Shown piece by piece: positions 58,640 to 64,000 of a DNA stretch of 64,000 nucleotides. How positions within the stretch are numbered: the first letter of the stretch is position 1; every line of letters starts with the position of its first letter. A program made the position numbers and the translations under genes. The notes beneath the pieces were generated by a model. It did not search any database. It was not told the origin of the DNA and saw only the letters and a program-made list of their open reading frames with translations. Source of the stretch: an uncultured Pseudomonas sp. (GTDB taxonomy: Bacteria; Pseudomonadota; Gammaproteobacteria; Pseudomonadales; Pseudomonadaceae); the NCBI RefSeq assembly GCF_946886105.1, contig NZ_CAMPHV010000006.1, forward strand, positions 1-64,000. The letters run 5' to 3'.

Positions 58640-59191
58640 ATGAACGAGCCATTGAGTGACCTGTTGAGTCGTTGCGCCCTGGGAGACCGCGGCGCCTTCG
58701 CTCACCTCTATGAGCTGGTCTCGCCCAAGCTGTACGGCATCGCCATGCGCCTGCTCAAACAGCGGTCGCAGGCGGACGATGCGCTGCAGGAGGCATTCAG
58801 CAAAATCTGGTACCGGGCCGGCAGCTATCGGCCCGATCTGGGCAACCCGATGACCTGGATGACCGCCATTCTGCGTAATCAGGCACTGGATATGCTGACC
58901 GCCCAGGGTCGCCATGAGCGCCTGCTCGACCGGGACGCGGACTACGCCGAGCTGGAGTTCGCTGATCCGGGCAGCGATCCGGAGAACGAGACCCTGCATT
59001 GCGATGCGGCCGGGCGTTTGGACATCTGCATGGGGCAGCTGCGCGATCAACACCGGCAATGCATCGCGATGATCTATTGGGATGGCGTGACCTATCAGCA
59101 ACTCGCCGACACACTCGAAACCCCGCTGGGAACCGTCAAGGTGTGGGTGCGTCGCGGCCTGGAGAAACTCAAACAATGCCTGGATCAATGA
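58640..59191 (+). CDS. ECF-type RNA polymerase sigma factor
   Basis: Sigma factor of 183 residues with regions 2 and 4 only. Region 2: FAHLYELVSPKLYGIAMRLL and ADDALQEAFSKIWYRAGSYR; region 4 helix-turn-helix: MIYWDGVTYQQLADTLETPL and GTVKVWVRRGLEKLKQCL. ECF type, with an RskA-like anti-sigma gene directly after it (4-bp ATGA overlap or slightly more), so the anti-sigma factor is its likely partner. The target promoters are unknown, though the site at 58061 is a candidate. Confidence 0.93.
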   Translation: MNEPLSDLLSRCALGDRGAFAHLYELVSPKLYGIAMRLLKQRSQADDALQEAFSKIWYRAGSYRPDLGNPMTWMTAILRNQALDMLTAQGRHERLLDRDADYAELEFADPGSDPENETLHCDAAGRLDICMGQLRDQHRQCIAMIYWDGVTYQQLADTLETPLGTVKVWVRRGLEKLKQCLDQ

Positions 59192-59889
59192 GATATCGGG
59201 ATGCCCAGGTGCAGGAACGTCTCGCCCGGGAGTACGTGCTCGGCACCATGAGCGCAGCGGTGCGGCGACGCTTCCAGCGTCTGCTGAATGCCGATGCCGA
59301 CTTGCAAGCACAGGTCCTGGCTTGGCAGCAGCGCTTGCAACCGCTGGCCGATGGCGTGCCGCCGCTTACACCGCCGCGCGCGGTCTGGATCGCCTTGGCC
59401 GAACGTCTCGGCCATACGGCGCCGCGCCGTGCGCGAAAATCCGCGTGGCTGAACAGCCTGGCGTTGTGGCGTGGTCTCAGCGCCATCACCAGCGCAGCGG
59501 TACTGGTGTTGGCGGTGATCTTGCTGCAGACGCCCGAGGTACGGCCAGCTGATTATCTGGCCGTGATGGCCGGCGACGAGTCCGTCGCGAGCATCGTCGC
59601 CAGCGCCCGCAAGGCGCCCTGGGAGCTGACCCTGGAATTGGTCAAAACGCCGCCTCTGGCCAGCGACAAGACCTTGCACCTTTGGGCCGTCTCCGCCGAA
59701 ACCGGCAAGATCCATTCGCTGGGCGCAATCGGCAACGACGCCAAACAGCAACGTCCCCTGACCGAACAGCAATGGCTGTTGATCAAAGGCGCGCACTCGC
59801 TGATCGTCACCGAAGAAACACAGTCCGCCGCACTCGATCGACCCACCGGGCCGGTTCGCTACCGGGGGCTTTGTGTGCAACTGGGCTAA
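59176..59889 (+). CDS. Membrane anti-sigma factor (RskA-type)
   Basis: Protein of 237 residues from ATG 59176 (or 233 from 59188, where ATGA overlaps the sigma stop). The cytoplasmic N-terminus RLAREYVLGTMSAAVRRRFQ binds the sigma factor in this family; one membrane helix lies at about 100-120 (LSAITSAAVLVLAVILLQ); the periplasmic part (about 120-237) fits the RskA domain. It should hold the sigma factor inactive until a periplasmic signal leads to its cleavage. The choice of start is uncertain. Confidence 0.88.
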   Translation: MPGSMRYRDAQVQERLAREYVLGTMSAAVRRRFQRLLNADADLQAQVLAWQQRLQPLADGVPPLTPPRAVWIALAERLGHTAPRRARKSAWLNSLALWRGLSAITSAAVLVLAVILLQTPEVRPADYLAVMAGDESVASIVASARKAPWELTLELVKTPPLASDKTLHLWAVSAETGKIHSLGAIGNDAKQQRPLTEQQWLLIKGAHSLIVTEETQSAALDRPTGPVRYRGLCVQLG

Positions 59890-60027
59890 CGGGCTTCGCC
59901 GCGAACTCCGCCAACTTTGGTCGCATTTTCCTCGCTGCCGACTGCTCGCAAAGTAATGGCGCAGTCGAGGGCGCAGCCACTGCAGCCCGCGACCAAGCCA
60001 AACAATAACAAGCCGCAGGAGAACTCC

Positions 60028-60618
60028 ATGCGCTATTTCGCCTTGCTTCTACTCTTTGTCAGCTCCATGGCCCCGGCCCAGAGCTGGACGCTCGACCCGC
60101 AGCATTCGTTCCTCAGCTTTATCACCACCAAGGACGCCAGCATCAGCGACCACCACGGCTTCAGCGCACTTAGCGGCGCAGTCGACGAGGACGGCAAGGC
60201 CTGGCTGCGCGTCGGTCTGGCCAGCGTCGAATCGAATATCGACAAACGCAACGAGCGCATTCGCGAGCACCTGTTCGAAGTCGCCCAGTATCCCGAAGCC
60301 ATCGCCACGCTGAACCTGCCCGCCAAACTGCTCGAGCAATTGCAGGTCGGTGAAAGCTTCACCCGCTCGATGAACGTACGCCTGGATCTGCACGGGCAGA
60401 ACAGGGTCGTGCGCGCCGAACTCTATGTGCTGCAATTGCGCCCCGACGTGGTCGAGGTGTCCACCTCGCAACCGCTGATCATCAGCGCCCATGAGTTCGG
60501 CATGCAGAACGGCCTGCTCAAACTGATGGAGCTGGCGGGGTTGAAGAGCATCGCCAGCGAAGTGCCGGTGACCTTTCGCCTGCGCTTCATACCGAGCGCG
60601 CAAGCGGCGGCCCTCTAG
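60028..60618 (+). CDS. Exported YceI-family protein
   Basis: Protein of 196 residues with a signal peptide (about 1-19, ending AQS). The mature chain is beta-rich, with WTLDPQHSFLSF and VGLASVESNIDKRNERIREH, the YceI pattern. YceI proteins bind an isoprenoid in the periplasm; the ligand here is unknown. AGGAG 6 nt before ATG 60028; the frame upstream is not used. It follows the anti-sigma gene by 138 bp and may belong to its regulon. Confidence 0.88.
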   Translation: MRYFALLLLFVSSMAPAQSWTLDPQHSFLSFITTKDASISDHHGFSALSGAVDEDGKAWLRVGLASVESNIDKRNERIREHLFEVAQYPEAIATLNLPAKLLEQLQVGESFTRSMNVRLDLHGQNRVVRAELYVLQLRPDVVEVSTSQPLIISAHEFGMQNGLLKLMELAGLKSIASEVPVTFRLRFIPSAQAAAL

Positions 60619-60625
60619 GAGCGTC

Positions 60626-60649
60626 GGCAGCCCTTCTGGGCTGCCTCTC
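60626..60649 (+). terminator. Hairpin after yceI-like gene
   Basis: Perfect 8-bp stem GGCAGCCC / GGGCTGCC with a TTCT loop, then TCTC. The T-run is poor, so termination may be only partial. It lies 7 bp after the stop. Confidence 0.6.
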
Positions 60650-60775
60650 AAGGGAGGGATTGCGGGGGTTTCCACAACTTGTCGGCAGCGGTAGAGTGCG
60701 CCGACGTCAGGCGAATCCGCTAAGACCTGCTCCCCCCTGAAACAATCCGATTCGGCCAGCGAGCACAAGGACGTT

Positions 60776-61132
60776 ATGAGCAAGGCAATCGCAGTCGTCG
60801 TCGCCGTTTCGGTAATCCATTACTCGACCATGGGCTATTTCGGTTATGACCCCGCCCCGGAATTCGAGAGCCTCATGGCCTGGTCCTTTGCGCTTATGGT
60901 CGCCCTATGGTGTCTGGACGATGCCAAGCGGGTGAACTTCCATCGACCTTATGAGTTCGGTGCCTTGATCTTTTTCACCTGGCCGCTGGTTTTGCCCGTG
61001 TACCTCATTCACACCCGAGGTTGGCGCGGAGCACTTGTATTCTTGATGTTTCTGGGTTTGGCGCTGCTGCCCTACCTATGCGGCTGGCTCAGCTACTATG
61101 CAGGCCCCGCATCGACGGAATACGGCATCTAG
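60776..61132 (+). CDS. Small membrane protein of unknown function
   Basis: Protein of 118 residues with about three membrane segments: IAVVVAVSVIHYSTMGYFG, LMAWSFALMVALWCL and ALIFFTWPLVLPVYL with GALVFLMFLGLALLPYLCG. AAGGAC precedes the ATG. I do not recognise the family. It lies between the YceI-like and GFA genes. Confidence 0.65.
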   Translation: MSKAIAVVVAVSVIHYSTMGYFGYDPAPEFESLMAWSFALMVALWCLDDAKRVNFHRPYEFGALIFFTWPLVLPVYLIHTRGWRGALVFLMFLGLALLPYLCGWLSYYAGPASTEYGI

Positions 61133-61169
61133 CAAAGCGTGACTTCATGAACCTCACCAAGGAAGAGCA

Positions 61170-61565
61170 ATGAAAGGCAGTTGTTTATGTGGCGCCATCG
61201 AGTACGCCATCGAGGGCCTGGATATGCCCATCAGCCATTGCCACTGCCGCACCTGCAGAAAAGCCCACTCAGCGGCGTTCGCCACCACCGCCGGGGTCAA
61301 GCGTGAGCACTTTCGCTGGGTAAAAGGCCAGGAACGTCTGTCGACCTTCGAATCCTCGCCAGGCAAGTTGCGCCACTTCTGCTCGCTATGCGGCTCGCAG
61401 CTGATCGCCGAACGCCCGCGGCAAGCCCACGTCATAGTGCGCGTTGCCACCCTCGATGAAGACCCCGGCGTGCGACCTCAGCAACATATCTGGACGTCCC
61501 ATGACGTGCCCTGGCTTGAGTGCGAAGGCGTTACGGCCTATCCGGAGTGGCAACCGGGTCGATAA
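61170..61565 (+). CDS. GFA-family zinc protein
   Basis: Protein of 131 residues with the GFA (Gfa/CENP-V) zinc pattern: GSCLCGAIEY, HCHCRTCRKAHSAAF and FCSLCGSQL, giving two structural zinc sites. The name comes from glutathione-dependent formaldehyde activation, but most members have no proven reaction. AAGGAAGAG precedes ATG 61170. Starts a row of transport-related genes. Confidence 0.92.
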   Translation: MKGSCLCGAIEYAIEGLDMPISHCHCRTCRKAHSAAFATTAGVKREHFRWVKGQERLSTFESSPGKLRHFCSLCGSQLIAERPRQAHVIVRVATLDEDPGVRPQQHIWTSHDVPWLECEGVTAYPEWQPGR

Positions 61566-61589
61566 GGATCGGATAAAAGGAGCAGCAAG

Positions 61590-62222
61590 ATGCAGGAACT
61601 GACCGCTCTCTTCGGTATTGCCACGGCGCTCGCGCTTGGCGCGGCAAGTCCGGGGCCCAGCTTCGTGATGGTTGCGCGTATCGCTATTGCCTCGTCACGT
61701 GTCGATGGGCTATTCGCGGTCCTGGGCATGGGTATCGGCGCCCTCCTCTTCGCCGGCCTCGCCTTGCTCGGCCTGCAAGGTCTGCTACTGGCTGTTCCAT
61801 CCCTGTACCTGATACTGAAAGTGGCCGGCGGCCTGTACCTCGCCTACCTGGGTATACGAATCTGGCGCGGTGCCGGCAAAGCACAGGGGCACCACTCGGT
61901 CGAACCAGGCTCCGGCAATCGTTCGGCGGCTCGTTCTTTCAGCCTGGGCCTGACCACTCAAATCAGCAATCCGAAGACAGCCATCGTTTACGCCAGCGTA
62001 TTCGCCGCCTTTCTCCCAACAGCCCCCACCCTGGCCTTCGGCCTCGGCGTTATCGCATTGGTCTTCGCCATAGAGTCGGGCTGGTATGCCCTGGTGGCGC
62101 TTGCACTCTCCGCACAAGGTCCCCGTTATTCCTATCTGCGCTATCAGGCGTGGATCGATCGAGCCGCTGCTGGCGTCATGTTCGCGCTCGGACTGAAACT
62201 GGTCGTATCCGCACGCACGTGA
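61590..62222 (+). CDS. LysE-family exporter (1)
   Basis: Inner-membrane protein of 210 residues with about six helices and the LysE/RhtB start: LALGAASPGPSFVMVARIAI, then GIGALLFAGLALLGLQG and LTTQISNPKTAIVYASVFAA. Exports amino acids or derivatives; which one is not known. AAGGAG precedes the ATG. The first of three such genes within 2.4 kb. Confidence 0.9.
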   Translation: MQELTALFGIATALALGAASPGPSFVMVARIAIASSRVDGLFAVLGMGIGALLFAGLALLGLQGLLLAVPSLYLILKVAGGLYLAYLGIRIWRGAGKAQGHHSVEPGSGNRSAARSFSLGLTTQISNPKTAIVYASVFAAFLPTAPTLAFGLGVIALVFAIESGWYALVALALSAQGPRYSYLRYQAWIDRAAAGVMFALGLKLVVSART

Positions 62223-62265
62223 TCGCGTACCCATCTCTTTTATACCGAGGTCGAACAGAGAACCT

Positions 62266-62655
62266 ATGCTCAGCTTCCGATTGGTCAGTTCGCTTACCGC
62301 CTTTATTGCCAGCCTGCTATTTATCGTTCTGTTATTCGTGCCCGAGATAGCCTTTACCCTGTTTGCGGTAGAGGAAAATCAATCCGCATTCTTTATCGCC
62401 CGTAGAGCGGCGATGCTGTTTCTGGGGATCGCCGTGGTGGCCTGGGTAGGACGCGATGCGCCGCACTCGGCGTCCCGGCAAGCCTTGTGCATCGGCCTGA
62501 CGGTTGCCATGCTCGCGCTGGTGGCGCTCGGAACCGCCGAGTTGATCAGAGGCTTCGCAGGCGTCGGTATACTGCTTGCCGTCATCACCGAAGCGCTATT
62601 GGCCGGTCTGTACCTGAGGCTGTATCTGATCAATCGAGCTGTCGCACAGGGATAG
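62266..62655 (+). CDS. Small membrane protein between LysE exporters
   Basis: Protein of 129 residues with four predicted helices: LTAFIASLLFIVLLFVPEIA, AAMLFLGIAVVAWVG, CIGLTVAMLALVALGTAEL and GVGILLAVITEALLAGLYL. Family not recognised. The ribosome site is weak. Followed after 7 bp by the second LysE gene, so the pair is likely co-transcribed. Confidence 0.7.
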   Translation: MLSFRLVSSLTAFIASLLFIVLLFVPEIAFTLFAVEENQSAFFIARRAAMLFLGIAVVAWVGRDAPHSASRQALCIGLTVAMLALVALGTAELIRGFAGVGILLAVITEALLAGLYLRLYLINRAVAQG

Positions 62656-62662
62656 CTCAACC

Positions 62663-63304
62663 ATGGATACTCACACCCTTTTAAGCTTTTCCGCTGTTGC
62701 CAGCATCGCCATTCTCAGCCCTGGCCCCGCTATCTTGCTGGCGCTGCGCAATGGAGCTGCCTTGGGGCTGCGTGCGGTCATTTGGTCCTCGCTGGGCAAT
62801 ATCAGCGGGCTGTTCTGCCTGTCCGCCGCGGCAATGTTGGGTTTGGGGCTATTGCTGCTGTCCTCGGCGATGTTGTTCGCTGCGGTGAAAATCCTTGGCG
62901 CGTTGTATCTGTTCTATATCGGCATTCGCCACCTGCTCGGCCGCAGCTCCGCGCTGAAAGATGCGGCGGAACAGCCGTCAGGTAGTGCGCGCCCCGCCCC
63001 TTTGGCGCTATACCGCGAAGCCTTTCTTATGGCCGTGCTCAACCCTAAACCCATCCTGTTCTTTACCGCGCTGTTCCCCCAGTTCATCGATGCCAACGAA
63101 TCCTTGTTGGCGCAATTTTTCGTGCTCACGGGTATTTTCATGGCCCTGTCTTTCGCCACCTTGATTGCTTATGCGATGGTTGCCGCACGGGCCAGAAATT
63201 TGCTGTTGCGGGCTGCTGTCGCCAAATGGTTGAACCGCGCGATAGGTACGGTATTTATTTCATTCGGCGCAGCACTGTTAGCGCTGCGGCGGCCTGTAAC
63301 CTAA
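62663..63304 (+). CDS. LysE-family exporter (2)
   Basis: Protein of 213 residues with about six helices: VASIAILSPGPAILLALRNG (LysE N-terminal motif), SSLGNISGLFCLSAAAMLGL and EAFLMAVLNPKPILFFTALF. Amino-acid or related exporter of unknown substrate. It is 7 bp after the small membrane protein gene. Confidence 0.9.
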   Translation: MDTHTLLSFSAVASIAILSPGPAILLALRNGAALGLRAVIWSSLGNISGLFCLSAAAMLGLGLLLLSSAMLFAAVKILGALYLFYIGIRHLLGRSSALKDAAEQPSGSARPAPLALYREAFLMAVLNPKPILFFTALFPQFIDANESLLAQFFVLTGIFMALSFATLIAYAMVAARARNLLLRAAVAKWLNRAIGTVFISFGAALLALRRPVT

Positions 63305-63371
63305 GGAGCCATCGAGCCTGAGATCCCCGCAAACGGCAATCAAGCCCAGCGCCAACGACAAGGAGTCAACG

Positions 63372-63983
63372 ATGCAACTCTACCTGCTCTTTCTGCTGAT
63401 GGCCGCCGCCACCGTGGCCAGCCCCGGGCCAGGCGTGGTGATGACCCTGAGCAATGCACTGCGCTATGGCTTGCGCGGAACTTTTGCCGGGATTCTCGGG
63501 ATCGCCTTCGGCGCCCTGGTGGTCGCGGCGATTTCGGCCACCAGCCTGGGCGTGCTGCTCGCGACTTCGGCGCAGGCCTTTACCTTGCTCAAGTTTATCG
63601 GCGCGGCCTATCTGGTTTACCTGGGCATTCGCCTGTGGCGAGCGCCGCCGTTCGATTTTTCTACGCAAGCGGCGCACAGCGCGAACTTCCCCAAGCGCTT
63701 CGTCGAGGGGCTGTCGTTACAGCTGACCAACCCCAAGGCGGTGTTTTTCTTTCTGTCGATTTTCCCGCAGTTCATCGACCCGGCACGCGACTATGCGCTG
63801 CAATTCTCCACCCTGGTGCTGACGTACAGCACGCTGGTCATCTGTATTCATTGCACCTATGCGCTGTTCGCGCGGCGGGCGAAATCCTGGCTGACCTCGC
63901 CCCGCGGCGGGCGCATCGTCAATAGAACCGCGGGCGTCACCTTTGTCGGCTTCGGCGCGGCGCTGGCTTCGGCCAGCCGCTAA
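63372..63983 (+). CDS. LysE-family exporter (3)
   Basis: Protein of 203 residues with about six helices: LLMAAATVASPGPGVVMTLS (LysE N-terminal motif), FAGILGIAFGALVVAAISAT and GLSLQLTNPKAVFFFLSIFP. AAGGAG lies 6-7 nt before the ATG. The third LysE-type gene in a row; the three are clearly related in form but not near-identical, so recent duplication is unlikely. It ends 17 bp before the window end. Confidence 0.9.
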   Translation: MQLYLLFLLMAAATVASPGPGVVMTLSNALRYGLRGTFAGILGIAFGALVVAAISATSLGVLLATSAQAFTLLKFIGAAYLVYLGIRLWRAPPFDFSTQAAHSANFPKRFVEGLSLQLTNPKAVFFFLSIFPQFIDPARDYALQFSTLVLTYSTLVICIHCTYALFARRAKSWLTSPRGGRIVNRTAGVTFVGFGAALASASR

Positions 63984-64000
63984 CAGGCGATTGAGGATGA

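Overview
The window is a GC-rich chromosomal segment from a Pseudomonas-type gammaproteobacterium (Pseudomonas sensu lato). The main evidence is gene content and order: gltA divergent from sdhCDAB, followed by sucAB-lpdG-sucCD; htpG further along; and aer, acnA, rlmM and tusA together. This matches what I recall of the P. aeruginosa PA1561-PA1596 neighbourhood, including the small PA1571-family gene. Species cannot be fixed from this sequence. I saw no rRNA, tRNA, CRISPR array, prophage or intact insertion sequence.

Layout. (1) 0.2-6.2 kb: a LysR regulator divergent from an epoxide-hydrolase-like gene, a DUF3859 protein, an exported amidohydrolase, an OsmC/pirin pair and an exported dienelactone hydrolase. 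(2) 6.2-11.9 kb: htpG with a heat-shock promoter, a membrane-anchored protein of unknown function, two small lipoproteins (the first with an AlgU/sigma-E-like promoter), MAPEG and DUF599 membrane proteins. (3) 12.1-25.3 kb: TCA-cycle block, sucCD, lpdG, sucB, sucA and sdhBADC on the minus strand and gltA divergent on the plus strand; both promoters can be read. (4) 25.3-29.4 kb: START-domain, YkgJ, beta-hydroxyacid dehydrogenase, exonuclease, ppnP and rhtA genes, with a MITE-like repeat after ppnP. (5) 29.4-36.6 kb: a six-gene minus-strand operon encoding a TonB-dependent receptor, a YfiR-like periplasmic protein, a membrane hybrid histidine kinase with two receiver domains, a receiver protein, a soluble receiver-kinase and another receiver; one more receiver gene converges on it. 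This is the most interesting region. (6) 36.8-44.1 kb: DUF2269, saccharopine-dehydrogenase-like, ABC exporter, PAS-GGDEF diguanylate cyclase, DUF1287, ATP-NAD kinase-like and PA1571-family genes. (7) 44.1-54.8 kb: pdxB, a MATE exporter, a DUF3080 lipoprotein, tusA, a cluster of palindromic repeats, rlmM, acnA and aer. (8) 54.8-64.0 kb: an accessory stretch of small plus-strand genes (alpha/beta hydrolase, cupin, two NTF2-like proteins, SRPBCC, membrane proteins), a TPR/ECF sigma/anti-sigma/YceI cluster with a candidate ECF promoter, a GFA-family protein and three LysE-type exporters.

How the genes work together. Regions 3 and 7 hold citrate synthase, aconitase, 2-oxoglutarate dehydrogenase, succinyl-CoA synthetase and succinate dehydrogenase, most of the oxidative TCA cycle. 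Region 5 looks like a complete signalling chain from the outer membrane to the cytoplasm, ending in stand-alone receivers with no DNA-binding domain. Region 8 contains a second envelope-stress-type circuit (sigma factor plus membrane anti-sigma factor). Coordinates, motifs and start-site signals were read by eye; family names rest on recognised motifs, and no database search was run.
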